Counted from the stretch's first letter, positions 28,293 to 36,336 are shown. The stretch is DNA of 64,000 nt from Rhodoplanes sp. Z2-YC6860 (GCF_001579845.1 NZ_CP007440.1:5044029-5108028); one strand, 5' to 3'. Program-made: numbers and translations. The notes: generated by a model from the sequence alone, not told the origin.

Positions 28293-29150
28293 TTAGAGCG
28301 GCTGGTCCGGCATGCTGATCGTCCGCCACATGTGAGCCACCGGCGAGTTGTCGTAACCCAGGCCTTCCTTCGGCTGCTTGAAGTTGCGGCCGATGATGTC
28401 GACGAACTCGTCGATCGACACGACGACATTGGGATCGAACGCGTAGAAGTCGTTCACGGTGACCAGCCGCGCGTCCATGTACCAGCGATGGTTCCGCGCG
28501 TACTTGTAGTCCGCCACCACATGCGGCAGCGGCTCGTAGTCGATGCCGAAGGTCTGGAAATAGCTCTTCGGGTACTCGTAGCCGACCGACGGATCCGGGA
28601 AGAACCGGAGCGCCTGGTGGTAGCGGATCGCGAAGGCCACCCGCTCCGACACATACGGCTCGATGAGCTGCGCGCCCCAATAGCCGTGATCGGCCTTCAT
28701 CAGCACCTGGGCGGCATCGTGCAGCAGGCAGGCCAGCACGATCTCCTCGGGTTCGCCGCGGTCCTTCGCGAGCTTGGCGCTCTGCAGCAGATGCGCCGAG
28801 ATGTGCCCCGGCTCGAGACGCAGCCGGAAGAAGTCGACCAACGTGGGCTTGGCCGGCATCTTCTGCAGCCGCGGCACCGTCAGGCCGGTGACGTCCGGGT
28901 TCGCGACCTTGCTGTCGTAGTTGAACGTGAACAGCCGGCCGACGCCGCGGCGGTAGCCCCGCTTGTCGACCAGGTCCTCGTATTCCTTGACAGTCGGAAA
29001 CGTTTTGCCGCCCGCACGCGCCGCGACCGCGGCGTTGAGGAGTTGCGTCTGATAGTCCTCCAGCGCGTCCGCGCGCGCCTCATGATCCATCCGGCTCACG
29101 GCCTCGGGGCCGCCCAGGCTCCGGATCAGATCGCTCGGTTCGAAATCCAT
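28293..29150 (-). CDS. HD-domain protein, possibly a di-iron oxygenase-like enzyme
   Basis: A 285-residue HD-superfamily protein. Possible metal ligands, in order, are H116/H120 (GHISAH), H144-D145 (LLHDAAQ), H155 (DHGYWGA), H178 (RYHQAL) and D234 (VNDFYAFD). The H...HD...H...H...D order is the six-ligand pattern of two-metal HD proteins, which include phosphodiesterases and the MIOX/PhnZ mixed-valent di-iron oxygenases. Substrate and chemistry cannot be decided by eye. The ATG at 29150 follows AGGAG. It is flanked on both sides by copies of the two-part palindrome, one of which has been split by the IS630 insertion. Confidence 0.8.
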   Translation of the reverse strand: MDFEPSDLIRSLGGPEAVSRMDHEARADALEDYQTQLLNAAVAARAGGKTFPTVKEYEDLVDKRGYRRGVGRLFTFNYDSKVANPDVTGLTVPRLQKMPAKPTLVDFFRLRLEPGHISAHLLQSAKLAKDRGEPEEIVLACLLHDAAQVLMKADHGYWGAQLIEPYVSERVAFAIRYHQALRFFPDPSVGYEYPKSYFQTFGIDYEPLPHVVADYKYARNHRWYMDARLVTVNDFYAFDPNVVVSIDEFVDIIGRNFKQPKEGLGYDNSPVAHMWRTISMPDQPL

Positions 29151-29261
29151 GATGGGGCTCCTGCCGCTGCCGTTTGCCGCTGTCGTTCGGAACGAGAACC
29201 ATTCTAGCGCGTTTTCGGTGCTTGAGCGCGGCTATTTGTCGGCATGGCCCTGTTGCAGCAA

Positions 29262-29360
29262 ACGTAGGGTGGGTTAGCGCCGGAGGCGCGTAACCCACCG
29301 CTGAATATGATCGTGGAGCCCATGGTGGGTTACGGCGCTGCGCGCCTAACCCACCCTACG
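29262..29360. repeat. Intact two-part palindromic repeat
   Basis: A left palindrome (29262-29299, ACGTAGGGTGGGTTAGCGCC onward) and a right palindrome (29324-29360, ending CCACCCTACG) are separated by a 24-bp spacer. Each half can fold alone, and the two halves are also inverted with respect to each other. It matches the pair split by the IS630 element at 27.1-28.3 kb. I see no gene in the 29151-29383 gap. Confidence 0.9.
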
Positions 29361-29383
29361 ACCTGCCCTGAGGCCTCAGTCGT

Positions 29384-30364
29384 CTATTGCAGCGGCAGAC
29401 CGCTCGCCTTCACCTGAGCGGCCCAGGTCTTCATTTCGCTCACCGTGAAGTCGCGCTGATAGGCCGGCGTTCTCCGCTCCGCGGCGACCGGCTCGATGCC
29501 GGCGCGGCGCAATTGCTCGATCGTCGCAGGGCGGTCGAGCGTCTTCTTGCTGGCGTCCGAAAGCTTCTGCACGATCTCGTCCGGTGTGCCCTTGGGGAAC
29601 AGGAACGACGACCAGAAATAGGAATCGACGCCGGACAGGCCCTGCTCCTTCGACGTGGTCAGATCCGGAAACAGCGCGGAGCGCTCGGCCGTCAGCAGCG
29701 CGATCGGCCTCGCCTTGCCGCTCTCGATCGGCGGACGCGCCGCGGCGCCAAGCGCGCAGAGATAGTCGAGCTGCCCGCCCATCAGGTCCTGCGCGGCGAG
29801 GCTCGAGCTGCGATAGGGCACATGGACCGTTTCGATGCCGAGCGCCGCATTGAGCTTGGCGCAGGCGAAATGCGATCCGGAGCCGACGCCCGCCGAGCCG
29901 AACTGCATCTTGGCCTGGTTGGCCTTGGCGTAGGTCGCGAACTCGGACAGCGTCTTGATCGGCAGGTCGGCGCGCACGATCAGCACGATCGGCTGCTCGA
30001 CCACGAGGCCCGCCGGCGCAAAGTCCTTGACGGTGTCGTAGGGCGGCTGCTTCTGCAGCGCCGGCGCGATCGCGAGCGTGTCCACCGTGCCGAACAGGAC
30101 CTGATAGCCGTCCGGCGCCGCGCGCGAGACTCGGATCGTGCCGGTCATGCCGGCCGCGCCGGCAACATTCTCGACAATGAGCTGCTGACCCAGGATCTCG
30201 GACATGCCGACGTTGAGGATACGCGCCGCCGTATCGGTCGAGCTGCCGGCCGCGAATGGCACCACCACGGTGACCGGCCGCGTCGGCCAGGTTTCCGCCG
30301 AAGCCGGAACGGCCACAGCAAGCGCACCAAGCGCCAGCAACGCAAGACGAAACGGAATTCTCAT
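29384..30364 (-). CDS. Tripartite tricarboxylate transporter substrate-binding protein (Bug/TctC family)
   Basis: A 326-residue exported receptor. The signal peptide MRIPFRLALLALGALAVAVP ends near ASAETWP. Family landmarks are VVVPFAAGSSTDTAAR, DGYQVLFGT, VHVPYRSSSLAAQDLMGGQ and FPDLTTSKEQG. The ligand loop AAGSSTDT is like that in the Bug protein at 3327. The start at 30364 matches the signal peptide; a longer open frame upstream is rejected. It is divergent from another Bug gene (30572), and the two share a 207-bp intergenic region, so a common regulator is possible. No permease gene is present. Confidence 0.92.
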   Translation of the reverse strand: MRIPFRLALLALGALAVAVPASAETWPTRPVTVVVPFAAGSSTDTAARILNVGMSEILGQQLIVENVAGAAGMTGTIRVSRAAPDGYQVLFGTVDTLAIAPALQKQPPYDTVKDFAPAGLVVEQPIVLIVRADLPIKTLSEFATYAKANQAKMQFGSAGVGSGSHFACAKLNAALGIETVHVPYRSSSLAAQDLMGGQLDYLCALGAAARPPIESGKARPIALLTAERSALFPDLTTSKEQGLSGVDSYFWSSFLFPKGTPDEIVQKLSDASKKTLDRPATIEQLRRAGIEPVAAERRTPAYQRDFTVSEMKTWAAQVKASGLPLQ

Positions 30365-30571
30365 AAGGCTCTCCCAACCACCGGCGCTCAACAATCGCGC
30401 AGCCGGTGGACGATTACCAGAGCCGAAAACCGGCAATCTGTGCATGGGACTGCGCCACGGCGCCGCGCACCAAGCGGCACCGGCGCGGCAGCCATGTTCC
30501 GCGGCGCATAGCCAACGTCCGCGCGGCCTGTGCTAGAAGCCACCGCCAACAGACAACATCGAGGGATGGGA

Positions 30572-31579
30572 ATGCCCAACAGAACTGCCAACAACAATTT
30601 CTACAAGAACACGATCCGCTGCGCCATCGCCGCCCTTCTCCTGGCCATCCCGCTCTCGCCATCGAACGCCGCCGGCTATCCGGAACGCAACGTCCGCTTC
30701 ATCATCCCGTTCTCGGCGGGCGGCGGCGCCGATGTGCTGCTGCGGATCGTCGCCAACGCGCTGGCGGATCACTGGGGCAAGCCGACCGTCGTCGAGAACC
30801 GCGCCGGCGGCAACACGGTGGTCGGCACTGTCGCGGCGATCAACAGCACGGCCGACGGCTACACGCTGCTCTTCGCCGGCGACCAGAGCATCACGATCAA
30901 TCCCGTCATGATGAAGGTGCCCTACTCGGTCGAGAAAGACCTGGTGCCGATCACGCTCATCGCGAAGAACCCGATGCTGCTGGTGATCACCAACGATCTG
31001 CCCGCCAAGAACCTCAAAGAGTTCATCGCGCTCGCCAAGGCCAAGCCGCAAAGCATCATGTTCGGGTCGTCGGGCGCGGGCAGCATCCAGCGCCTGGTGA
31101 TGGAGCTCATGGCGCAAGGCGCAGGCATCCAGCTGGTCCACGTGCCCTACAAAGGATCGAACGAAGCCGTGACCGCGATGCTCGGCGGCGAGATCCAGGC
31201 GGACTACAACGGCGTCGCGAACTTCGTGCAGCTCCTCGAGACGGGCAAGCTCCGCGCGCTCGCGGTCGCGACCGACGTGCGGTCGTCGCAGCTTCCTGAC
31301 GTGCCGACCGTCAAGGAGGCAACCGACGGCCAGATCAGCAACCTCGACACCGGCTCCTGGTTCGGCCTGTTCGCGCCGGCCGGAACGCCGCCCGCCATCG
31401 TCGCGCAGGTGCAGAAGGACATCGCAGCCGTGCTGGCCAAGCCCGAGGTCCGCAAAACGGTCGAGGCGCGCGGCTTCATTCCGGTCGCCAGCACGCCCGA
31501 GCAGTTCGCCGAAGCCATCAAGTCGGACACGGCGGCCTGGCAGAAGGTGATCAAGGACGCCAACATCAAAGCGGAATAG
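30572..31579 (+). CDS. Tripartite tricarboxylate transporter substrate-binding protein (Bug/TctC family)
   Basis: A 335-residue exported receptor with an N-terminal extension (MPNRTANNNFYKN) before the hydrophobic signal segment IAALLLAIPLSPSNAAGYPE. Family parts are IIPFSAGGGADVLLR, DGYTLLFAGD, VHVPYKGSNEAVTAMLGGE and LPDVPTVKEAT. The ATG at 30572 follows GAGGGA by 5 nt; ATG 30566 is also possible. It is the first gene of a likely operon with the NUDIX gene (6-bp gap) and a small exported protein (overlapping). The pairing of a binding protein with a NUDIX hydrolase has no obvious biochemical logic. Confidence 0.92.
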   Translation: MPNRTANNNFYKNTIRCAIAALLLAIPLSPSNAAGYPERNVRFIIPFSAGGGADVLLRIVANALADHWGKPTVVENRAGGNTVVGTVAAINSTADGYTLLFAGDQSITINPVMMKVPYSVEKDLVPITLIAKNPMLLVITNDLPAKNLKEFIALAKAKPQSIMFGSSGAGSIQRLVMELMAQGAGIQLVHVPYKGSNEAVTAMLGGEIQADYNGVANFVQLLETGKLRALAVATDVRSSQLPDVPTVKEATDGQISNLDTGSWFGLFAPAGTPPAIVAQVQKDIAAVLAKPEVRKTVEARGFIPVASTPEQFAEAIKSDTAAWQKVIKDANIKAE

Positions 31580-31585
31580 GATCAC

Positions 31586-32011
31586 ATGATCACGCCACCC
31601 GCAGACTGGCCCTCCATCCGCATCGCCGCCGGCTTGATCGTCGATCATGCCGGCCGCGTGCTGCTGGTGCGAAAGCGCGGCACCACGACCTTCATGCAGG
31701 CCGGCGGCAAGATCGAGCCGAACGAGAGCGCCTATCAGGCACTGATCCGCGAACTCGACGAGGAACTCGGCTTTGCAGCCGAGCCGCATGCGCCGGAATA
31801 TCTCGGCGCGTTCACAGCGGTGGCCGCGAACGAGGAGAAATGCGTCGTCAAAGCCGACGTGTTCTATATCCGCGCCGATCTCGACGTGTCGCCTGCGGCC
31901 GAAATCGAGGAGGTGGTATGGATCGCGCCCGGCGACGTCAGCCTGCCGCTTGCGCCTCTGACACGCGATTATCTTCTGCCGATCGCACAGCAACGAGTGG
32001 CGGCGCCATGA
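31586..32011 (+). CDS. NUDIX hydrolase
   Basis: A 141-residue NUDIX protein. The 23-residue NUDIX box at 41-63 is perfect: G41 x5 E47 x7 R55-E56-L57-x-E59-E60-x-G62-F63, so it should hydrolyse a nucleoside diphosphate linked to some group X with magnesium. The rest of the domain (about 10-135) is a single alpha/beta fold. Substrate unknown; the short, box-centred layout is like MutT-type housecleaning enzymes. It starts 6 bp after the Bug gene and overlaps the next gene by four bases (ATGA), so all three are probably translated from one message. Confidence 0.95.
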   Translation: MITPPADWPSIRIAAGLIVDHAGRVLLVRKRGTTTFMQAGGKIEPNESAYQALIRELDEELGFAAEPHAPEYLGAFTAVAANEEKCVVKADVFYIRADLDVSPAAEIEEVVWIAPGDVSLPLAPLTRDYLLPIAQQRVAAP

Positions 32012-32463
32012 CCAAGACCGCAGCGGCACTCGCATTGCTCCTGTCGCTCGGCGCGAGCTCGGCCCACGCCGCGCCTGCGGGCAAACCTGACTTTCTCGGC
32101 AAATGGACCATCGTGTCGTCGCAGCCCGCGCCTTGGAGCAAGCCTGGCGGCAAGCCCGTCGCGAGCGACCTCAAGGCGCTGATCGGCCACGACGTGACGT
32201 TCCGTAAGGACCGGATCGACGCGCCCTCGCCGCTCCGCTGCCGCAAGCCGCATTACGAGATCAAGGCGTACACGCCGGATCTGCTGTTCCAGGGAAGCCT
32301 CACCGATCCGGACAAGCAGGCGACGGCGCTCGGCTACGGCAAGTCCATGGCCACGCTCGAAACCGGCTGCGAGGGCGCGTTCGACTTTCACTTCCTCGAC
32401 AACGATAGCGCGATGTTCGGCTTGAACAACCGCCTCTACAGGCTCGAACGCAAGAAGCCGTGA
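32008..32463 (+). CDS. Small secreted protein of unknown function
   Basis: A 151-residue protein with a clear signal peptide (MTKTAAALALLLSLGASSAHA). The mature part has FLGKWTIVSSQPAPW near its start, a segment seen in lipocalin-like small beta-sheet domains, and two cysteines (SPLRCRKPHYE and ETGCEGAFDF) that could form a disulfide. No family was named. Its start overlaps the NUDIX stop (ATGA), so translational coupling is likely. It is the last gene before the DoxX gene on the opposite strand. Confidence 0.8.
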   Translation: MTKTAAALALLLSLGASSAHAAPAGKPDFLGKWTIVSSQPAPWSKPGGKPVASDLKALIGHDVTFRKDRIDAPSPLRCRKPHYEIKAYTPDLLFQGSLTDPDKQATALGYGKSMATLETGCEGAFDFHFLDNDSAMFGLNNRLYRLERKKP

Positions 32464-32470
32464 GGCGGCC

Positions 32471-32866
32471 TCACCTCTTGCCGCGCATGCCGTCGATGCT
32501 GATCGGTCCGCCGCCGGTGCAGGCCAGGATCAGGAACACGAAGCAGAACAGCACGGCGGGCTCGCCATTGTTGGTCAGCGGAAAGAAACCGCGCGGTGCG
32601 TGGCCCATGAAATAAGCGAACGCCAGATGGCCCGCCAGGATGAAGGCGGCGAAACGCGAGAACAGACCGACCAGCAGCAGCGCACCAAACGTAAGCTCGA
32701 TCACCCCGGCAAACCAATAGAGCGAGAACAGCGCCGGCGCCTTCATCGCCATGGGGAAACCGAAGAACTTCGACAGCCCATGCTGAAGCAGCAGCAGCGC
32801 CGTCATGATCCGGACGAAGCTCAGCACGTAGGGCAGAAGCCGGTCGGCGGTTTGGGCGAGTGGCAT
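32471..32866 (-). CDS. DoxX family membrane protein
   Basis: A 131-residue inner-membrane protein with four hydrophobic segments. It has the DoxX signature: FVRIMTALLLLQHGLSKFFGFP in the first segment, IELTFGALLLVGLFSRFAAFILAGHLAFAYFM in the middle and a last segment VLFCFVFLILACTGGG. DoxX proteins are associated with redox and stress functions in several bacteria. The ATG at 32866 follows GGAG; a longer frame adds a non-conserved tail. A second DoxX gene lies at 55008-55442. Confidence 0.9.
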   Translation of the reverse strand: MPLAQTADRLLPYVLSFVRIMTALLLLQHGLSKFFGFPMAMKAPALFSLYWFAGVIELTFGALLLVGLFSRFAAFILAGHLAFAYFMGHAPRGFFPLTNNGEPAVLFCFVFLILACTGGGPISIDGMRGKR

Positions 32867-33039
32867 CAGGTCGATTCTCCGTGGTTCCCAATGACAGGCT
32901 AGCAAAGCCGCAACCGGCCTGATTTCACATTTTCATGAGGGATGGAGCCCTGTGGGGCTCGCCCTGGCGCGAGGAGCTGGGCTATATCCGCCTGCCACAC
33001 GAACCATGCTAAGAAGCTGCGAAACGGAGGCTGGCCGAG

Positions 33040-33246
33040 ATGTCGAAGCAAGATATGCGCGAGGAGGCCGAGCGGCTGATTCGCGAGGCCATGGCCAAGA
33101 AGACCATCACGGTGAAGCAGGGCAACACCCGGATCGAGGCGGTGTGCGGCAAATGCGGCGCGCCCAATCGCGTCACCGCCCAGCCCGGCGAGACCCGGGT
33201 CGAATACACCTGCAAGGAATGCGGCCAGAAGCAGAAGACGCTTTGA
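33040..33246 (+). CDS. Small zinc-ribbon protein
   Basis: A 68-residue protein with two CxxC pairs, CGKCGAP and CKECGQK, separated by 22 residues, the layout of a zinc ribbon. A charged helix ([14 protein letters not shown]) precedes it. It may bind nucleic acid or a protein. It has no signal or membrane segment. Function unknown. It precedes an ArsR gene on the same strand. The ATG at 33040 has a weak ribosome site (GGAGG at some distance upstream). Confidence 0.75.
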   Translation: MSKQDMREEAERLIREAMAKKTITVKQGNTRIEAVCGKCGAPNRVTAQPGETRVEYTCKECGQKQKTL

Positions 33247-33319
33247 GGCATCGCCGCAGGTCACGCATGGCCGCCGCGCGGTCTGTGGATATTTTCCGCC
33301 AAGCGACTACCTTCCCAGC

Positions 33320-33613
33320 ATGGCTCCCGCAAAGACCCGCCGCCTGACCGATCGCGATTTCGAGCGGATCGCCCGCGCGCTCGCCGAGCCGCGCCGCTAC
33401 GAGATGCTCAAGGCCATCGGCCAGTGCGAGGAGCCGACGGCGTGCAGCTCGCTGCACAAGTGCCAGAACATCAGCCCGGCCACCCTCTCCCACCATCTGA
33501 AAGAGCTCGAGACCGCGGGCCTGATCGAGATCGTGCGTGAGGGCAAGTTCGCCAATCTCAAGCTCCAGCGCGACGTGCTGCAGGCGTATCTGGATCGCCT
33601 GGCGAAGATTTAA
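33320..33613 (+). CDS. ArsR-family winged-helix regulator
   Basis: A 97-residue protein with the ArsR w[22 protein letters not shown], then the recognition helix [32 protein letters not shown]. There are two cysteines in [10 protein letters not shown], not in a standard metal site, so a metal-sensing role is doubtful. The family typically represses genes nearby. The gene 242 bp downstream on the same strand is an SDR reductase, and ArsR/SDR neighbours are common. Its operator was not recognised. Confidence 0.93.
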   Translation: MAPAKTRRLTDRDFERIARALAEPRRYEMLKAIGQCEEPTACSSLHKCQNISPATLSHHLKELETAGLIEIVREGKFANLKLQRDVLQAYLDRLAKI

Positions 33614-33627
33614 GGGCTCTCTCCGGT

Positions 33628-33733
33628 GTCATTCCGGGACCGCGCGCAGCGCGGGACCCGGAATCCAGACATAAAGGCGGCGATTGCCGCTGGATTCCGG
33701 GTTCGCTCCCTGACGCGAGCGCCCCGGAATGAC
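33628..33733. repeat. Large inverted repeat typical of Hyphomicrobiales
   Basis: The left arm (33628-33668) starts GTCATTCCGGG and ends CCCGGAATCCAG. The right arm (33690-33733) starts CTGGATTCCGGG and ends CCCCGGAATGAC. The arms pair along most of their length across a 21-bp spacer. Palindromes of this sequence type are scattered through Bradyrhizobium-like genomes, by recollection. It lies between the ArsR and SDR genes and could act as a terminator for the ArsR gene. Confidence 0.85.
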
Positions 33734-33855
33734 GTCGGAGTGACTTTTCTCACACATGTCTGTTTGCCCTTGAGCCCAGGCCTTGCAGATCGGCTTCCGC
33801 CCCATATTTCGACGTTCATCGAATTATCGAACAGACTGCAACTGGGAGAATGATC

Positions 33856-34605
33856 ATGAGCAATCTCAAGGGCAAAGTGGCCGTCGTGACCGGCGCCTCG
33901 AAGGGCATCGGCGCGGGCATCGCCAAAAGCCTGAGCGCCGCCGGCGCATCCGTCGTCATCAATTACGCATCCAGCAAGGAAGGCGCCGATCGCGTCGTCG
34001 CTGAGATCACCGCCAAGGGCGGCAAGGCCGTTGCCGTGAAAGGCGATGTCGCCAAGGCCGCCGACGTGCAGCACATTTTCGACGAAACCAAGAAGGCCTT
34101 CGGCCAGGTGGACGTGCTGGTGAACAATGCCGGCGTCTACGCCTTCAGCCCGCTGGAGAGCATCTCGGAGGACGATTTCCACCGGCACTTCAACACCAAC
34201 GTGCTCGGCACGATCCTGGCCACCAAAGAGGCCGCCAAGCATTTCGGCGAAGGTGGCGGCAGCGTGATCAACGTCAGTTCGGTCGTCAGCAAGGTGGCCG
34301 TACCGGGAGCCTCGGTCTATTCGGCGACGAAGGGGGCCGTTGATACGCTCACCCGGACGCTCGCCGCGGAGCTCGGGCCCCGCAAGATCCGCGTCAACGT
34401 CATCGCGCCGGGCGGCGTCGAGACCGAAGGCACGCACACTGCGGGCGTCATGGGCAGCGACTTCGAGAAGCAGATCGTGGCGCGCACCGCGCTTGGCCGC
34501 TTCGGCCAGCCTGATGACATCGCCAAGGTCGCCGTCTTCCTCGCTTCCGACGAATCGGCCTGGATGACCGGCGAACGGCTCGAAGCCTCGGGCGGCTACA
34601 ATTAA
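33856..34605 (+). CDS. Short-chain dehydrogenase/reductase (3-oxoacyl-ACP reductase-like)
   Basis: A 249-residue Rossmann-fold oxidoreductase. It has the TGxxxGxG nucleotide motif TGASKGIG, the NNAG segment VLVNNAGVY, the catalytic Ser region VINVSSVVS, and the YxxxK pair in SVYSATKGAV, followed by PGGVETEGTH. The catalytic Asn-Ser-Tyr-Lys set is complete. The substrate cannot be read; the sequence is close in type to FabG-like reductases. The ATG at 33856 lies six bases after GGGAGA, so it is favoured over the ATG at 33850. A strong terminator follows. Confidence 0.93.
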   Translation: MSNLKGKVAVVTGASKGIGAGIAKSLSAAGASVVINYASSKEGADRVVAEITAKGGKAVAVKGDVAKAADVQHIFDETKKAFGQVDVLVNNAGVYAFSPLESISEDDFHRHFNTNVLGTILATKEAAKHFGEGGGSVINVSSVVSKVAVPGASVYSATKGAVDTLTRTLAAELGPRKIRVNVIAPGGVETEGTHTAGVMGSDFEKQIVARTALGRFGQPDDIAKVAVFLASDESAWMTGERLEASGGYN

Positions 34606-34622
34606 GACTGTGGATCACGCGC

Positions 34623-34660
34623 GGCGCCCGCCAGTTGTCCCCTGCTGGCGGGCGCCGTTT
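34623..34660 (+). terminator. Strong hairpin terminator after the SDR gene
   Basis: GGCGCCCGCCAG (34623-34634) pairs perfectly with CTGGCGGGCGCC (34645-34656), followed by GTTT. The 12-bp stem lies 17 bp after the stop codon. Confidence 0.85.
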
Positions 34661-34741
34661 GATGCCCCGACAATCCAGGTTTTACGCTAGAATCGGCATG
34701 CGATTTCGTCGGGTAAACGAGAGGTGAATCCCGGAAAAAAT

Positions 34742-34769
34742 AGAGTCTGAGACTCTTGGCGGGAGTCTC
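34742..34769 (+). promoter_or_regulatory. Two mutually exclusive hairpins in a short leader
   Basis: AGAGTC (34742-34747) can pair with GACTCT (34751-34756), or GAGACTC (34749-34755) can pair with GAGTCTC (34763-34769). The two pairings share bases and cannot form together. They lie 45 bp upstream of a 25-codon frame, so they could act as an attenuation switch, though they may also be coincidental. Confidence 0.45.
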
Positions 34770-34813
34770 GCCATGCTTCCTGCAGCGATTCTCGATTGTG
34801 TGCGGAGCGTGCC

Positions 34814-34891
34814 ATGAACAACAAGACACTGGTCCTGGGACTGCTGCTGGCCTGCATCGCCAACGTGATCTGTCTCGTCGGCTATCTGTGA
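34814..34891 (+). CDS. 25-residue single-pass membrane peptide
   Basis: The frame reads MNNKTLVLGLLLACIANVIC followed by LVGYL, a short cytoplasmic basic start and a long hydrophobic helix. It has a GGAG at 34804-34807, about 6 nt before the ATG at 34814. It is too short to be certain, but the composition (hydrophobic helix with two cysteines) and the ribosome site favour a real small protein. Function unknown. It lies between the SDR gene and a convergent glyoxalase/Lon-like gene, with two switch-like hairpins upstream. Confidence 0.55.
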   Translation: MNNKTLVLGLLLACIANVICLVGYL

Positions 34892-34953
34892 TCTGGCACC
34901 GCTGAACGAACCCACACCGGACCTCTGCGTTGTCTGCCCGCCACCGCGGCGGC

Positions 34954-35775
34954 CTAACCCTTCAGCAACGCGACGGCGGCCTCCAGTCGCAGCAATTCGT
35001 CATCCGTCTCGAGCACGGACTGCTTCTTTGCCACCGAGCTCGGAGCCAACTGCGCGATCAGATCGGCGAGTGCGCCCGGCTGCGTTATGTTCTCGGCACG
35101 AATCATGAGGCGGGACCGCAGATCGGCGCTCAGGCCGCGAACCTGCGCATTTGCCGCGAAGGCTTTGAACGCCTCTATGGCGGCCCGTACCTGCTCTGCC
35201 GCGATCGCCTCGTCCTCGGGTTTACTCTGAATCAGCTGAGCCTTTGCGTGCCGGCGGCCGCTATCGTCGACGACGGCGACAATCTTTGCGCGTTGCCTCC
35301 CCCGCATGGTCAGCTTCATCGTTCCCTCGGCCGGCTTCGTCCCCAGATCGTCAGCCGTCGCGTCCGCGACCTCCAGGACGTCAGCGACGACCCCGACGTC
35401 GTAAATGCCATCCCGGCGAGGGTGGTCCTCCTGCGCCTCCTTCTGAGCGACGAGCAGGACCTCGAACCCGCCGCGGCGGGCCTCGGCCAGGGCCTTTTTG
35501 GACATCTCGCGACCGACGAACAGCGGCGCTGTCTGCTTCGGAAACAGAACGAAATCGCGGATCAGGATCAGCGGTCCGGACCACCTGTCGACGGCGGCGA
35601 CCGCCGACGAATCGGACGCGCGGTCAATCGCGGCCGACAAGATGTTCCAGTCTTTAGCGCCAAAGATCTTGGCCGTGATTTCGAGGCATTCGGAGTGGCT
35701 GAGCACTGCGCCCTTCGGGGCGAGTTCTGCGCGCAAGGTCTGCGCCATAGCCTTCGCGTCGCGAAAATCGCGCAT
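34954..35775 (-). CDS. Fusion of a glyoxalase-related domain and a Lon N-terminal-like domain
   Basis: A 273-residue protein of two parts. Residues 1-52 (DAKAMAQTLRAELAPKG..ECLEITAKIFGAKDWNILSA) match the short glyoxalase-related domain I recall from Pfam. Residues about 66-260 match the substrate-binding N-terminal domain of Lon protease (LILIRDFVLFPKQTAPLFVGRE, then a variable middle and VGVVADVLEV). No ATPase or protease domain follows. Lon-N-only proteins may bind unfolded proteins or regulate proteolysis. The combination is unusual. The ATG at 35775 follows an AAAGGTGAT ribosome site. Domain calls are by eye. Confidence 0.75.
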   Translation of the reverse strand: MRDFRDAKAMAQTLRAELAPKGAVLSHSECLEITAKIFGAKDWNILSAAIDRASDSSAVAAVDRWSGPLILIRDFVLFPKQTAPLFVGREMSKKALAEARRGGFEVLLVAQKEAQEDHPRRDGIYDVGVVADVLEVADATADDLGTKPAEGTMKLTMRGRQRAKIVAVVDDSGRRHAKAQLIQSKPEDEAIAAEQVRAAIEAFKAFAANAQVRGLSADLRSRLMIRAENITQPGALADLIAQLAPSSVAKKQSVLETDDELLRLEAAVALLKG

Positions 35776-36015
35776 GGATCACCTTTGCATGGGCGGACGA
35801 GATGATCAGGTGCTTGCGTTGCTGACCCGTCCGCTCAGGGCAAAGGGTCAAGATCAATGTGATACGTTCACCATACCCGGTGGGTGCAAGCGGCAGGTCG
35901 TATCAACCGTGAGCGGAATCTTGGAGCGGGCACGTTTCGCTGTCAATGGAATTTGCTTGTCATTTGCGACCAGCGCCGCCGTGCGAGCCCGCGGGCTGGG
36001 TCCGCGCGAAGCGCC

Positions 36016-36336
36016 CTACTCTTCCGGCTCGGTGGTGAAGAACAGCGGATACCCCTTGCTCTTGCCGAGTTCGGTCGCTTCCTTGGCCTTGGTCTCGGCA
36101 ACGTCGCGGGTGTAGACCGCGATCACGCAGGCGCCGCGGCGGTGCGCCGTCATCATCACCCGGTTGGCGGTTTCCTCGCCCATCCGGAATACAGCCTTGA
36201 GCACCAGCACGACGAATTCGCGCGGCGTGTAGTCGTCGTTCAGCAGGATCACCTTGTAGAGCGGCGGCCGCTTGGTCTTTGGCGCCGTCTTGGTCTTGGT
36301 GGTGGTGTCGGGCTTCACAATCGTCTTGTCGGCCAT
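36016..36336 (-). CDS. clpS: ATP-dependent Clp protease adaptor ClpS (ClpS2-type)
   Basis: A 106-residue adaptor that binds proteins with certain N-terminal residues and delivers them to ClpAP. The core is clear: LYKVILLNDDYTPREFVVLVLKAVF, then VMMTAHRRGACVIAVYTRDVAETK, with the DDYTP loop that contacts the N-degron and a C-terminal TTEPEE. The REFV and HRRG variants match the alphaproteobacterial ClpS2 group by recollection. The ATG at 36336 follows a GGCGAG site; an ATG at 36351 adds five residues. It acts downstream of the aat product also encoded here. Confidence 0.93.
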   Translation of the reverse strand: MADKTIVKPDTTTKTKTAPKTKRPPLYKVILLNDDYTPREFVVLVLKAVFRMGEETANRVMMTAHRRGACVIAVYTRDVAETKAKEATELGKSKGYPLFFTTEPEE

